Shown here piece after piece: positions 48,411 to 61,438 of a stretch of DNA of 64,000 bases. This DNA is from Enterobacter cloacae complex sp. R_G8 (GTDB lineage: Bacteria; Pseudomonadota; Gammaproteobacteria; Enterobacterales; Enterobacteriaceae). A program made the position numbers and the translations under genes. Below the pieces are notes generated by a model. It worked only from the letters and a program-made list of their open reading frames with translations. It had not been told where the DNA came from and searched no databases. The first letter of the stretch is position 1. Each line of letters starts with the position of its first letter. The stretch is taken from NCBI RefSeq assembly GCF_024599795.1, contig NZ_CP102246.1, positions 3,906,001 to 3,970,000 of the forward strand, read 5' to 3'.

Positions 48411-50339
48411 TCAAATGGGGCGAATACTCTCTTCATCCAGATCGGCGTCGAAGAACCGGCGCAGGGTCTGGATATTGTTATCCGCAATAATCGACTCACG
48501 CGCCTGCGCGAGTTTCTCTTCATAAATGGCCTGTCGCCACTCCAGTGGCGTTCGCACCGCCGGATTATCATCTTCAATGATAGTCAATTCAACCGGTGCA
48601 CCCTGTAATGTGGCGAGCGCCTCAGCCAGCGCCTTTTGCGCGCCAGGGGAATTCAGGTGCCGTTGACCCGGACGCAGATGCAAACGCACCTGATTACCGT
48701 CCTGCTCTTTCCAGGCATTCAGCGCGACCTGCTCGACCAGCTTCGGCAGCTGCAGTTTACTGACCTCTGCAGCCCAGGCGTCACGCGCGATAGACTCTTC
48801 CGCGAGCTTCGCGGAAAGCTCCGGTGTTTTTTCATGCTCCAGCGCTTTTTTCAGCGCTTTTGGCGTGGCGACCTCTTTCTTCACCTCTTCGACGATGGTC
48901 GTCGACTTCCAGCGGTAAGCCTCTTCTTTCACCGGGGCTTTTTGCTCGAGCGCGGACGGTGCCGGGCGCGACTGTACGCGCTCCGTTACCGAGGCCAGTC
49001 GTTCAAGCGCGGCGTTGTTAACCGGCCGCGCTCTTCCTGGCGCTGCCGGTTCACTCTTTTTTGGTTTGGTTGCTCCCTGCGCCCGCTGCAACTGGCTGCG
49101 GGCGGCAAGCACCGAACTGGTGGCATCCGACAGCGGCACATTTTGTGGCGGCGGCGCTGCCGGCTGTGCTGGTACCTGCTGCGGCGACATCACCGCCGTA
49201 GGGGCAGCCGGGGCGAAAGACTGCCGCGGCACTTCTGGCTCTGGCAGCGGCATACGCGGATGGAACGCCAGCGCACGCAGCAGCGTCATTTCAACGCCCA
49301 TTCTAGGATCCGGCGCAAACGGCAGCTCTTTACGGCCAATCAGTAAGGTCTGGTAGTAAAGCTGCACATCAGCAGGCGGTACGGTGCGGGCAAGTTCACG
49401 CATCCGCTGTTCAATGGTCGCCATATCCGCGCCAATCGCCGACGGAGAGAGCTGTAGCATCGCCACGCGGTGCAGCAGGCTAAGCATCTCGACCAGCAGG
49501 GCTTCCCACTCGACGCCACGGGCCGCGGCCGCGTTCACCAGCGACATGACGCGCTCACCGTTAGCGGCAATCATGGCTTCAATGAGAGACAGCGCCTGGT
49601 CGTCATCCAGCGTGCCGAGCATGGCGCTGACCGCGTCCGTCGACAGTTTACCGTCACCGCTGGCAATCGCCTGATCGGTCAGGCTTAGCGCATCACGCAG
49701 GCTGCCGTCCGCCGCGCGGGCCAGCAGTTGCAGGGCGCGCGGTTCGTGGACAATGTGCTCTTCATCAAGAATGTGTTCCAGCTGCGCACGGATCTGCTCA
49801 ACGTCCAGCGCCTTCAGATGGAACTGCAGGCAGCGCGACAGAATGGTGACCGGCAGCTTTTGCGGATCGGTCGTCGCCAGCAGGAATTTCACATGGGCCG
49901 GCGGCTCTTCCAGCGTTTTCAGCAGGGCGTTGAAGCTGTGACGCGACAGCATGTGAACTTCATCGATCAGATAGACCTTGAAGCGGCCACGCGCCGGGGC
50001 GTACTGCACGTTATCCAGCAGATCGCGGGTATCTTCAACTTTGGTGCGCGAGGCGGCGTCGATCTCGATCAGATCGACAAAGCGCCCCTGCTCGATCTCA
50101 CGGCAGTTGTCACACACGCCACACGGCGTGGCGGTGATCCCGGTCTCGCAGTTCAGACCTTTTGCCAGTAAACGGGCAATAGAGGTTTTACCGACGCCGC
50201 GGGTACCGGAGAAGAGATAGGCGTGATGGATACGACCTAGCGACAAGCCGTTCGCCAGGGCCGTCAGCACATGTTCCTGACCGACAACGTCGGCAAAGGT
50301 TTGTGGTCGCCATTTACGGGCTAACACCTGATAACTCAT
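48411..50339 (-). CDS. dnaX: DNA polymerase III tau subunit DnaX
   Basis: Full-length tau (642 residues from ATG 50339, MSYQVLARKWRPQ) is the clamp-loader subunit that also binds helicase and polymerase. It shows Walker A GTRGVGKTS, the zinc cysteines CGVCDNC, the DEVHMLS box, a proline-rich linker and the C-terminal helicase and alpha-binding domains ending DEESIRPI. The gamma form is made by frameshifting. Confidence 0.97.
   Translation of the reverse strand: MSYQVLARKWRPQTFADVVGQEHVLTALANGLSLGRIHHAYLFSGTRGVGKTSIARLLAKGLNCETGITATPCGVCDNCREIEQGRFVDLIEIDAASRTKVEDTRDLLDNVQYAPARGRFKVYLIDEVHMLSRHSFNALLKTLEEPPAHVKFLLATTDPQKLPVTILSRCLQFHLKALDVEQIRAQLEHILDEEHIVHEPRALQLLARAADGSLRDALSLTDQAIASGDGKLSTDAVSAMLGTLDDDQALSLIEAMIAANGERVMSLVNAAAARGVEWEALLVEMLSLLHRVAMLQLSPSAIGADMATIEQRMRELARTVPPADVQLYYQTLLIGRKELPFAPDPRMGVEMTLLRALAFHPRMPLPEPEVPRQSFAPAAPTAVMSPQQVPAQPAAPPPQNVPLSDATSSVLAARSQLQRAQGATKPKKSEPAAPGRARPVNNAALERLASVTERVQSRPAPSALEQKAPVKEEAYRWKSTTIVEEVKKEVATPKALKKALEHEKTPELSAKLAEESIARDAWAAEVSKLQLPKLVEQVALNAWKEQDGNQVRLHLRPGQRHLNSPGAQKALAEALATLQGAPVELTIIEDDNPAVRTPLEWRQAIYEEKLAQARESIIADNNIQTLRRFFDADLDEESIRPI
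49051..50339 (-). CDS. dnaX: DNA polymerase III gamma subunit, -1 frameshift product of dnaX
   Basis: The slippery A-AAA-AAG lies at 49056-49062. After a -1 slip the ribosome reads GAG and then TGA (49051-49053), giving gamma of about 429 residues ending with an added glutamate, as in E. coli (431). Two stimulators are conserved: an AGGGAGC Shine-Dalgarno-like site 10 bases upstream, and a downstream hairpin with ACCGGC paired to GCCGGT. The complete signal implies both tau and gamma are made. Confidence 0.93.
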
Positions 50340-50427
50340 GGGCAGGCTCTGCAACGCTGGAAGGTGAATTTATGGAGGGGAATGCTATCACAACCTCACC
50401 CATTGAGCGAGGTTGTGAAAACCGGGA

Positions 50428-50979
50428 TCAGTGACCCGGGAATGGCACCAGGCTGTAGCTGGTAATACCCTGTTTTTCCAGGCGCTGTTCACCGCCCAGA
50501 TCGAACAGGTTGATGATGAATGCCGCATCGGTCACTTCACCACCCAGACGACGGATCAGCTTCACGGTCGCTTCGATGGTGCCACCGGTTGCCAGCAGAT
50601 CGTCAACCACCAGCACTTTGTCGCCAGGCTTGATGGCATCAACATGGATTTCCAGCTGATCGGTGCCGTATTCCAGCTCATAGCTCTCCGCGATGGTTTC
50701 ACGTGGCAGTTTGCGCGGTTTACGCACCGGCACAAAACCCACGCCCATAGCCAGCGCCACTGGTGCGCCGAACAGGAAGCCACGGGCTTCGGTACCTACT
50801 ACTTTGGTGATCCCGGCGTTTTTATAACGCTCTACCAGCAGTTCAATGCTGAGGGCGTACGCTTTCGGGTCTTCCAGCAAGCTGGTGACATCACGGAAAA
50901 GAATGCCAGGTTTTGGATAGTCCTGGATGCTTTTGATGCTGTTTTTCAGATATTCAAGCTGCTGTGCAGTTGCGGTCAT
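50428..50979 (-). CDS. apt: Adenine phosphoribosyltransferase Apt
   Basis: Apt salvages adenine to AMP with PRPP. ATG 50979 ([14 protein letters not shown]) gives 183 residues, as in E. coli. PRPP loop [16 protein letters not shown] and adenine-site [10 protein letters not shown] are intact. Confidence 0.97.
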   Translation of the reverse strand: MTATAQQLEYLKNSIKSIQDYPKPGILFRDVTSLLEDPKAYALSIELLVERYKNAGITKVVGTEARGFLFGAPVALAMGVGFVPVRKPRKLPRETIAESYELEYGTDQLEIHVDAIKPGDKVLVVDDLLATGGTIEATVKLIRRLGGEVTDAAFIINLFDLGGEQRLEKQGITSYSLVPFPGH

Positions 50980-51130
50980 CGGTTTGTGCCTAAATGAAAC
51001 AGTGTTACTCACAGCGCGCAAAGAGTCGGTAAAGGTAACAATTGCTTAACCTTTAACCAGGCGCACCTGTGCTCGAAAACGGTCGAATTTACTGGCTGCG
51101 CGCAATAATTGCAACAGCCATTATAAGGCT

Positions 51131-51508
51131 TCAGTGCTTTTGTTGCTTTTCATCAACCACGGGGATCCGCCACATGAAGATAAGCAGGCAGGAGAGAATG
51201 ATCAGCAGCAGGATCCGCACCCACATCATTTTCACCAGCCATAATGAAATGGCGAAGGTGATGAGGATGACTGCAATCGCACGCGGCTTTGCGCCAGGCG
51301 GCATGGCCCGGTGTTTTTGCCAGTAGCGCAAGTACCCGCCAAACCACGAGCGATACAGCAGCCAGTGGTGAAAACGCGGAGATGAGCGGGCAAAACACCA
51401 GGCTGCCAGCAGAATAAACGGCGTCGTGGGCAAAAGCGGTAAAACCACGCCCAGCGTGCCCAACACTACCGCGAGCCAGCCAATGATGATTAAAATAGTA
51501 CGCTGCAT
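51131..51508 (-). CDS. ybaN: DUF454 inner-membrane protein YbaN
   Basis: The 125-residue protein has the family opening GWLAVVLGTLGVVLPLLPTT and PFILLAAWCFARSSPRFH, with three or four helices. Function is unknown. It is divergent from priC. Confidence 0.92.
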   Translation of the reverse strand: MQRTILIIIGWLAVVLGTLGVVLPLLPTTPFILLAAWCFARSSPRFHHWLLYRSWFGGYLRYWQKHRAMPPGAKPRAIAVILITFAISLWLVKMMWVRILLLIILSCLLIFMWRIPVVDEKQQKH

Positions 51509-51558
51509 AATGCGAATCGTTATCAAACTGAACGGCTACTTTACCACTGGAGCGCGCC

Positions 51559-52086
51559 TTGAAAATAGCCCTGCTTTTAGAGACGCTGCAAAATCAGCTC
51601 ATTGCCCTGCGCACGCAGGCGTCACCGCTGATGCAGCATGCGACGCTCAAACCACGCTTTGACCGGCAGTTATTTCATACCCGAAGTACACTGATGAAAG
51701 ACTATCTTGACGAAGCGCAGACCAACCTCGATGAACTGCATCAGGCCGTGAATGACGGTAAACATGAGCAGGTGGCCTGGCTTGCGGAGCACCTCACCAG
51801 CCAGATCACCGCCCTGCACCGGGAGATCGCAGCCTGGCCCCTGCGCAGCTGGGACAGCGCGTCACCGGGCCTCGGAAAATGGCAGCGCAAACGGCTGGAG
51901 CACCAGGAGTTTGAACGCCGTCTGTTTGAGATGAAGCGCGAGCGGGAAGCGCGTCTGAACAACAGTGAAACGCTGGAAGAACAGCAGATACTAATGCGCG
52001 AGATTGACGCGCTGGAAGGACGTCTTGTCCGTTGCCGTCAGGCGCTGGAAGAGATAGAACGCGTGATTGAACGCCTGACCCGTTAA
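51559..52086 (+). CDS. priC: Primosomal replication protein PriC
   Basis: PriC restarts stalled forks by loading DnaB. The 175-residue helical protein starts at TTG 51559 (MKIALLLETLQNQL) and shows WQRKRLEHQEFERRLFEM, the conserved basic helix. It is followed by ybaM after 12 bases. Confidence 0.93.
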   Translation: MKIALLLETLQNQLIALRTQASPLMQHATLKPRFDRQLFHTRSTLMKDYLDEAQTNLDELHQAVNDGKHEQVAWLAEHLTSQITALHREIAAWPLRSWDSASPGLGKWQRKRLEHQEFERRLFEMKREREARLNNSETLEEQQILMREIDALEGRLVRCRQALEEIERVIERLTR

Positions 52087-52098
52087 AAGGAGCCACAC

Positions 52099-52257
52099 AT
52101 GTCGCTGGAAAATGCCCCGGATGAGGTCAAACTGGCCGTCGATTTGATTATGCTGCTGGAGAATCATGAGATCCCGGCAGAAACGGTGCTGAAGGCGCTG
52201 GAGATTGTACGGCGGGATTTTGAGGGAAAATTACCCTCACCCCAGCCCTCTCCCTAA
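52099..52257 (+). CDS. ybaM: DUF2496 small protein YbaM with repeat-derived tail
   Basis: ATG 52099 follows AAAAGGAGCC. The 52 residues begin [20 protein letters not shown] and match E. coli YbaM (53 residues) to about residue 42. The last residues, KLPSPQPSP, and the stop codon are read from REP-like copy G, replacing the usual charged tail (KKLTRDDEAEK-like). The gene is too short to be caught by length filters. Function unknown. Confidence 0.88.
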   Translation: MSLENAPDEVKLAVDLIMLLENHEIPAETVLKALEIVRRDFEGKLPSPQPSP

Positions 52258-52268
52258 GGGAGAGGGAG
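52233..52268. repeat. REP-like palindrome, copy G, inside ybaM end
   Basis: CCCTCACCCCAGCCCTCTCCC-TAA-GGGAGAGGG. Here the three loop bases are the ybaM stop codon. It separates ybaM from convergent mscK. Confidence 0.85.
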
Positions 52269-52308
52269 AAAATCGTTCCCTCAGCCCTGAGGGCTGAGGG
52301 AATAGAGA

Positions 52309-55300
52309 TTAGGCTGGTGTCGGATCGTCACCCTTAATCTCACGCTTCACTTCCGTATGCTCGTCACCTTTCTCATTATGCAGGTGAACCTCAAGCTGGT
52401 TGAAAGCAATATTGATATTGTTTTCACGGCACAGACGGTCGATGGAGCGGTTCAGTTCATCCACGGTGTAGCTGCGATCGCGAAGCTCACGCACGTATAA
52501 ACGCAGCTCGTGATCCAGCGTACTCGGCCCGAAGGTGGTGAAGAAGACATCTGGCGCAGGCTCGTGCATAACCTTTGGATGCTCTTTTGCGGCCTTCAGC
52601 AATACCTCTTTCACCTTATCCAGATCCGAACCGTAGGCTACGCCGAGGCGGATCACCACACGCGTTGTCGTATCAGAGAGCGACCAGTTGATCAGACGCT
52701 CGGTCACGAACGCTTTGTTCGGGATGATCACCTCTTTGCGATCGAAGTCGGTAATGGTGGTCGCACGAATGCGGATCTTGCTGACGGTACCGGAGAAGGT
52801 CCCGATGGTCACCGTATCGCCGATTCGCACCGGACGTTCGAACAGGATGATCAGGCCGGAAACGAAGTTACCGAAAATCTCCTGCAGGCCAAAACCGAGA
52901 CCCACAGAGAGGGCTGCCGCCAGCCACTGCAGTTTATCCCACGACACGCCGAGCGAGCCAAAGACCGTCATCGCCCCGACAATAATAATGACGTAGTTGA
53001 GGATGGTGGTAATGGCATAGGAGGCCCCCTGACGCAGGTTCAGGCGCGACAGCACCAGCACTTCCAGCAGGCCCGGCAGGTTTCGAATTAGCGCCCAGGC
53101 CACCATCGACGACACCACCGCAAACAGCAGGCTACCCATGGTGACGCTCTTCATCACCGCAGCGCCAGCTTCGGTCCCGCTGTACTGCCAGAGGGTGATA
53201 CTGTCGAGATAAGCGAAGACGGTAATCAAATCAGACCAGATAGCCCAGAACATCACCGCGAACAGGGCGATCATCACCAGCATGGTGATACGCAGCGTCT
53301 GCTGGTTAACCTGCTCCAGCGCGATGGTCGGCTCTTCCTGCGGCTCCGCCCCTTCAGCGCCCTCTTTCACCTGATGCTGACGACGCGCGATGGCGCGACG
53401 ATAAGCGATACGGCGAGCCGCCACACTCAGGCCACGCAGCACGGTCTGATAGAGCAGATTCCAGACGATCACCAGATAGACCGTTTCGATCCAGCGTCCG
53501 GACAGGCGCAGCGTGGTATAGAAGTAGCCCGTCGCCGTGAGCACCATCAGCGCCAGCGGAATGATTGCCAGCACCGTGACGGTGGCCAGACGAAGATTAT
53601 GGGACTCTTTATCACGCCAGCTATCGCGACACATCGGCCACATCAGAATGGCTATCAGCAGCAGGTTCAGCAGAATGACCAGCTGACCCAGGACGTCATC
53701 CATCAGATGCAGCGGAGAAAGCTCCGAGACCACCGACCAGAAGTGCAGCGGCAGGAGCGCCAGGCTGATGCGGACAATCTGACGACGCCAGTGGCTGGTC
53801 AGTTGTTCCGGCATGTTGAAGTGACGTACCGCCACGCCGTCTTTTTCCAGCACTTTCCAGCACACGCCAAACACCAGCCAGAACAGCGCCAGTTTTTTAC
53901 TGAAGGCCCACAGCAAATCGCTGACGTTAAGCTGCATCGTGAGCAGGATCAGGCCAACCGCCAGAATGATCAGACACACCGGCAGCGCACGAATAAGATC
54001 GATCAGAATCGCTTTTGGCGTATGGAGTTGGCTATCGTTGCGCAGTTGCCCCACTTCTGACGCCAGCTTCGCCTGATAGTTCTTCAGCCAACCCAGACGC
54101 CAGCGGATCAGGCCGGCAATCAGTAACAGCGGTAATCCCGCCAGAAAGGCAATCATCACCGCGGGCCAGGCTTTCTCCCAGTTGACGGTGATTTTCATGC
54201 CCTTAATCTGCGTTTTCAGCGTCTCCGGGAAGGATTTAACCCAGTCCCAGTCCATCGGTTTGTTGCTGTTAACCCAGAAAATCTGCTGGGTCAAAATCTC
54301 CTGCAGACTTTTAGACACGCTCACCAATTGCTGCTGGTTGATCTGCAGGTTAATCGCCATCATCAGCTGGTTACCCAGCTGTTTATTGAGCTGGTCGAGG
54401 AGCTCTCGGCGCATATCGATTACCTGCAACAGCGCGTCGTGCACTTCCGGGTTCACTTCGCTGGAGTGGCCCTCTTCTATTTTGGCGACAAAGGTATCGC
54501 TCTGGAAAAGGGCGTCGCGTTGCTGGTTGACATCAAACTGTTCCAGACGCAAATCGGCAATGCGGTTGGTCATGTCCTCCAGCTCGTCGGCGGACGGCAG
54601 CGTCTGCTGTTGCTGGTAGAGAATGCGTGACAGCAGAAGACTGCCTTTCAGGACCGCAATCTGCTCTTTGATGTTGCGTTCAGACTGCAGCGCACGGTCC
54701 AGCCAGTTTTTGACTTTGATATTCTGTTGAACCAGCGAGTTGCCGCTTTCGGTCGCCTGAATCAGACGCTCACTCAACTGATGGTTCGCGTCGAGCTCCT
54801 GCTTCACCAGCGGATTGGCCTGAATACGGGCGGTTTCGTCCGGCGATACCGCCTCCTGGGCGGTTTTTTCCGTCAGCGTCAGACGCTTGCTGTTCACCGC
54901 CTCCTGCAGCAGCTGAAGCTGGTGTTCCAGGCGGTTAATGTTGGCAGTCACGTAGTCACGCTGTTTTTGCAGCGTGTCCTGCAGCACCGTATTCCCTTCC
55001 AGGCTTTTACGCTGCTGTTCGATTTGCGCATTGAGTAACGCCTGCTGAACCAGCAGCAGCGTTTGCTGCGTCGGGCGCAGCGTGCCTTCACCCACCGTGG
55101 TGCCGTTCAGCCGGTTGCGGATTTGCTGCAGCTGCTGAGACGCGGCGTACATCGCGTTTTGCACGCGTTCGGGCTGAGTCTGCAGTGAGACAAGCTGGCT
55201 GTTGTAGGTCGCGAGATCCGACTGTGCAGTTTGCAGATCGTCGAGCAGTTGCGCGACACGCGACTCCAGCTGACGCAGCGACAGCGTTGCCAGCGTTTTG

Positions 55301-55656
55301 CGCGTTTCATCGTCATTATCCACATCGCTCAGGGCACTCAGCGAATCCGTTGCCTTGCGCATGTTTTCAGGCGCCTGCGCCACCTTCTGGCGAAGCTGGG
55401 TGGTTTCCGCCTTGACGCGCTCAATTTTATCCAGCGATTCCAGCGTTTCCGTCAGGTCCTGCTGGATGAGTTTTTCCTGAGGCGTGAGATCTTTTTGTTT
55501 ATTCAGGGTGTCGAGTTGCGACTGAACATCAGCACGTGATGGGATGTCATTGCCGTTATCGGCGCGGGCCCAGGAAAGCGGGGCCGTAGCGAAGAAAAAC
55601 AGCGTCGCAAAGAGCAATGCAAATACAGGATGTTGCGAGCGATTGGTGTGCAGCAT
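52309..55656 (-). CDS. mscK: Potassium-dependent mechanosensitive channel MscK
   Basis: MscK is a large MscS-family channel that opens under membrane tension in high potassium. The 1115 residues have a signal peptide ending at SWARA, a long periplasmic coiled-coil domain (to about 480), about eleven membrane helices and the MscS core (LQWLAAALSVGLGFGLQEIF, then GTVSKIRIRATTITDFD). E. coli MscK has 1120 residues. Confidence 0.95.
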   Translation of the reverse strand: MLHTNRSQHPVFALLFATLFFFATAPLSWARADNGNDIPSRADVQSQLDTLNKQKDLTPQEKLIQQDLTETLESLDKIERVKAETTQLRQKVAQAPENMRKATDSLSALSDVDNDDETRKTLATLSLRQLESRVAQLLDDLQTAQSDLATYNSQLVSLQTQPERVQNAMYAASQQLQQIRNRLNGTTVGEGTLRPTQQTLLLVQQALLNAQIEQQRKSLEGNTVLQDTLQKQRDYVTANINRLEHQLQLLQEAVNSKRLTLTEKTAQEAVSPDETARIQANPLVKQELDANHQLSERLIQATESGNSLVQQNIKVKNWLDRALQSERNIKEQIAVLKGSLLLSRILYQQQQTLPSADELEDMTNRIADLRLEQFDVNQQRDALFQSDTFVAKIEEGHSSEVNPEVHDALLQVIDMRRELLDQLNKQLGNQLMMAINLQINQQQLVSVSKSLQEILTQQIFWVNSNKPMDWDWVKSFPETLKTQIKGMKITVNWEKAWPAVMIAFLAGLPLLLIAGLIRWRLGWLKNYQAKLASEVGQLRNDSQLHTPKAILIDLIRALPVCLIILAVGLILLTMQLNVSDLLWAFSKKLALFWLVFGVCWKVLEKDGVAVRHFNMPEQLTSHWRRQIVRISLALLPLHFWSVVSELSPLHLMDDVLGQLVILLNLLLIAILMWPMCRDSWRDKESHNLRLATVTVLAIIPLALMVLTATGYFYTTLRLSGRWIETVYLVIVWNLLYQTVLRGLSVAARRIAYRRAIARRQHQVKEGAEGAEPQEEPTIALEQVNQQTLRITMLVMIALFAVMFWAIWSDLITVFAYLDSITLWQYSGTEAGAAVMKSVTMGSLLFAVVSSMVAWALIRNLPGLLEVLVLSRLNLRQGASYAITTILNYVIIIVGAMTVFGSLGVSWDKLQWLAAALSVGLGFGLQEIFGNFVSGLIILFERPVRIGDTVTIGTFSGTVSKIRIRATTITDFDRKEVIIPNKAFVTERLINWSLSDTTTRVVIRLGVAYGSDLDKVKEVLLKAAKEHPKVMHEPAPDVFFTTFGPSTLDHELRLYVRELRDRSYTVDELNRSIDRLCRENNINIAFNQLEVHLHNEKGDEHTEVKREIKGDDPTPA

Positions 55657-55768
55657 AGTTGTGAGTGATGTCAGAAGATGACCGAAAATAGTCCGGCGTG
55701 CAGGATATCACGCTCGCCTGAAGCAGAATAGCGCGAACGTGAGCCTCTGAGATAAATCCTGGAAAGCG

Positions 55769-56422
55769 TCAGGCGGGCAGTGAAGATTCGCCACTGCGCA
55801 GCGTCGGGCAAAGCTGCAACATTTCCAGTAAAATCGCCACGTAGCTGCGGGCTTCCGCTTTAAGGTCAAAGGATTGCGGGGCAAAAAGCCAGTTTTCCAT
55901 CAGGCCCGAAATGTAGCTGCGCATCAGAATAGCCGCCCGGCGGGTCAGGAGATTGGCCGGTAACAGTTTAGCCTGCATGCACTGGTTCAGGTTCTGTTCA
56001 ATACGGTCATAGCTTTCCAGACTAAGGCTGCGTTGCGCCTGCTGCACGACAGCCATCTCTCCCACGAACTCACATTTGTGGAAAATAATTTCCATCATTA
56101 ACCGACGACGCTCTTCAACTACCGTCGCTTCAAGGATATATACTAATATTTCTCTTAATACTGAGAGTGGATCGTCAGGGAATTTTGCCCGATACTCACT
56201 CTCGAGATCGCTAATGCTGGACTCTGAAAGCTCCCAGATTTCACTGAACAGATCTGACTTGTCTTTAAAATGCCAGTAAATCGCTCCCCGCGTAACACCT
56301 GCGGCCTGAGCAATCTGAGCCAGCGAGGTTGACGAAACACCCTGCTGAGAAAACAAACGGATTGCCACATCCAGAATGTGTTGTCGGGTTTCAAGTGCTT
56401 GTTGTTTGGTTTTTCGTGCCAT
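55769..56422 (-). CDS. acrR: TetR-family repressor AcrR
   Basis: AcrR represses acrAB and itself. The 217 residues start with [20 protein letters not shown] and the helix-turn-helix [20 protein letters not shown], identical in layout to E. coli AcrR, followed by a drug-binding helical domain. No frameshift or insertion is seen, so repression should be intact. It is divergent from acrA. Confidence 0.96.
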   Translation of the reverse strand: MARKTKQQALETRQHILDVAIRLFSQQGVSSTSLAQIAQAAGVTRGAIYWHFKDKSDLFSEIWELSESSISDLESEYRAKFPDDPLSVLREILVYILEATVVEERRRLMMEIIFHKCEFVGEMAVVQQAQRSLSLESYDRIEQNLNQCMQAKLLPANLLTRRAAILMRSYISGLMENWLFAPQSFDLKAEARSYVAILLEMLQLCPTLRSGESSLPA

Positions 56423-56450
56423 AAGTGGGTGAATTTACAGGCGTCAGATT

Positions 56451-56474
56451 TACATACATTTGTGAATGTATGTA
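56451..56474. promoter_or_regulatory. AcrR operator in acrR-acrA region
   Basis: A 24-bp imperfect palindrome opens TACATACATT and ends GAATGTATGTA, identical as recalled to the AcrR site of E. coli. It lies 28 bases before acrR and 89 before acrA. Downstream, GCAATGGGTTT corresponds to the MarA/SoxS/Rob-box area of E. coli. Confidence 0.9.
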
Positions 56475-56563
56475 CCATAGCATGACGATAATATAAACGC
56501 AGCAATGGGTTTTTGGACTCAGGACCATTGATCAATTTGAAATCGGACACTCGAGGTTTACAT

Positions 56564-57757
56564 ATGAACAAAAACAGAGGGTTAACGCCTCTGGCGGTCG
56601 TTCTGATGCTCTCAGGCAGCTTAGCGCTTACAGGATGTGACGACAAACAGGCTCAACAAGGAGCGCAGCAGATGCCGGAAGTTGGCGTTGTGACGCTCAA
56701 ATCCGAACCTCTCCAGATCACCACCGAATTACCTGGCCGTACAAATGCGTATCGTATTGCGGAAGTTCGTCCTCAGGTGAGCGGCATTATCCTGAAACGT
56801 AACTTCACCGAAGGCGGCGATGTGCAAGCCGGTGAGTCTCTGTATCAGATTGATCCTGCAACCTATCAGGCGTCTTATGAAAGTGCGAAAGGCGACCTGG
56901 CGAAAGCGGAAGCGGCGGCCAAAATCTCTCAGTTGACGTTGAATCGTTACAAAAAACTGCTCGGTACGCAGTACATCAGCCAACAGGATTACGACACTGC
57001 TCTGGCGGATGCACAGCAGGCTAACGCGGCCGTCGTGGCAGCGAAAGCGGCTGTCGAAACCGCGCGCATCAACCTGGCCTATACCAAAGTGACCTCCCCT
57101 ATCAGCGGTCGTATTGGTAAATCTTCCGTCACGGAAGGGGCTCTGGTGCAGAACGGTCAGGCCACGGCACTGGCTACCGTGCAGCAGCTTGATCCGATCT
57201 ACGTAGACGTGACGCAGTCCAGCAACGATTTCCTGCGCCTGAAACAGGAGCTGGCAAACGGCACCCTGAAGCAGGAAAACGGCAAAGCCAAAGTGGAGCT
57301 GGTGACCAACGACGGCATCAAATACCCGCAGGCAGGTACGCTGGAATTCTCTGATGTGACGGTCGACCAGACCACCGGTTCCATTACCTTACGTGCGATT
57401 TTCCCGAACCCTGACCACACCCTGTTGCCAGGTATGTTCGTTCGCGCCCGTCTGGAAGAAGGAACGAATCCAACCGCACTTCTGGTTCCACAGCAGGGTG
57501 TGACCCGTACGCCACGCGGCGATGCGAGCGCACTGGTTGTGGGTGCCGGTGACAAAGTCGAAACGCGCAATATCACTGCAACGCAGGCGATTGGCGATAA
57601 ATGGCTGGTGACGGAAGGTCTGAAAGATGGCGATCGCGTGATTGTTACTGGTTTGCAAAAAGTTCGTCCTGGCGCTCAGGTAAAAGCACAGGAAGTGAAG
57701 TCTGACGATAAACAACAAGCTTCGGCCGCTGGCCAGTCAGAACAAACCAAGTCTTAA
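56564..57757 (+). CDS. acrA: Multidrug efflux periplasmic adaptor AcrA
   Basis: AcrA links AcrB to TolC. ATG 56564 (MNKNRGLTPLAVVL) gives 397 residues, a lipoprotein with lipobox LALTGCDDK. Beta-barrel, lipoyl (LPGRTNAYRIAEVRPQVSG) and long helical-hairpin domains are in order. acrB follows after 22 bases. Confidence 0.97.
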   Translation: MNKNRGLTPLAVVLMLSGSLALTGCDDKQAQQGAQQMPEVGVVTLKSEPLQITTELPGRTNAYRIAEVRPQVSGIILKRNFTEGGDVQAGESLYQIDPATYQASYESAKGDLAKAEAAAKISQLTLNRYKKLLGTQYISQQDYDTALADAQQANAAVVAAKAAVETARINLAYTKVTSPISGRIGKSSVTEGALVQNGQATALATVQQLDPIYVDVTQSSNDFLRLKQELANGTLKQENGKAKVELVTNDGIKYPQAGTLEFSDVTVDQTTGSITLRAIFPNPDHTLLPGMFVRARLEEGTNPTALLVPQQGVTRTPRGDASALVVGAGDKVETRNITATQAIGDKWLVTEGLKDGDRVIVTGLQKVRPGAQVKAQEVKSDDKQQASAAGQSEQTKS

Positions 57758-57776
57758 CTTAAACAGGAGCCGTTAA

Positions 57777-60926
<3,150 letters not shown>

Positions 60927-60943
60927 TACCGGTTTCATAGGAT

Positions 60944-60969
60944 AAAAAGGCCGCATTAGCGGCCTTTTT
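60944..60969 (+). terminator. Rho-independent terminator of acrAB
   Basis: AAAAAGGCCGC and GCGGCCTTTTT pair around ATTA, ending in a T-run, 17 bases after the acrB stop. Confidence 0.92.
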
Positions 60970-61438
60970 CATTTCAGAAAAAAATCATAAAATACGCTTA
61001 TTGTCGTTCTATTTATTTTCTGCCATCGTAATAAGACATATCATAATTAGCTGATAACTTAATGGGTGAACTCAGGATTGTTTTAATTCCATTTCATCGC
61101 TTAAGTTATTAGGAATATTCCTAATAACAAGTCCATACCCAGAGAACTCTGAATCCGGACTTCATCCAGCTGTTTAAGCTAAATCAATGAAACGTAAGGA
61201 AGCGAAAAAAAGCCAGCGTTAATTTGGATAAATGTGTTCATTTGAGGATGCGCTATTGCGTGAACGCTCGCAGGATCTGGTTTTAATTGTAATTTTTCGT
61301 AATAGCGCGGTGAAATCCTGATCAGAGTGGCTTATAGTTAGAGTAAACAGGAGCACAGCACCCGTAGGGCTTAGTAAGTAGTATCCATCCCGACAATGAT
61401 GTTCGGTGAGTAAGAAATCACTCAGAAGGGGATGCGCT
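60970..61438. promoter_or_regulatory. AT-rich tomB-hha control region
   Basis: This 469-bp stretch has no gene that I can support. It contains the RcsAB-like palindrome listed separately, many A/T runs suited to H-NS/Hha binding, and a CAGGATCTGG/AGCGCGG part without clear boxes. The leader of tomB ends in AGAAGGGG before the ATG. Confidence 0.5.
61105..61128. promoter_or_regulatory. 24-bp perfect palindrome with RcsAB-box core
   Basis: The halves are GTTATTAGGAAT and ATTCCTAATAAC. The inner 14 bases TAGGAATATTCCTA (61110-61123) differ at one position from the RcsAB-box consensus TAAGAATATTCCTA. It lies about 310 bases before tomB. Binding by RcsB, with or without RcsA, is inferred. Confidence 0.55.
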
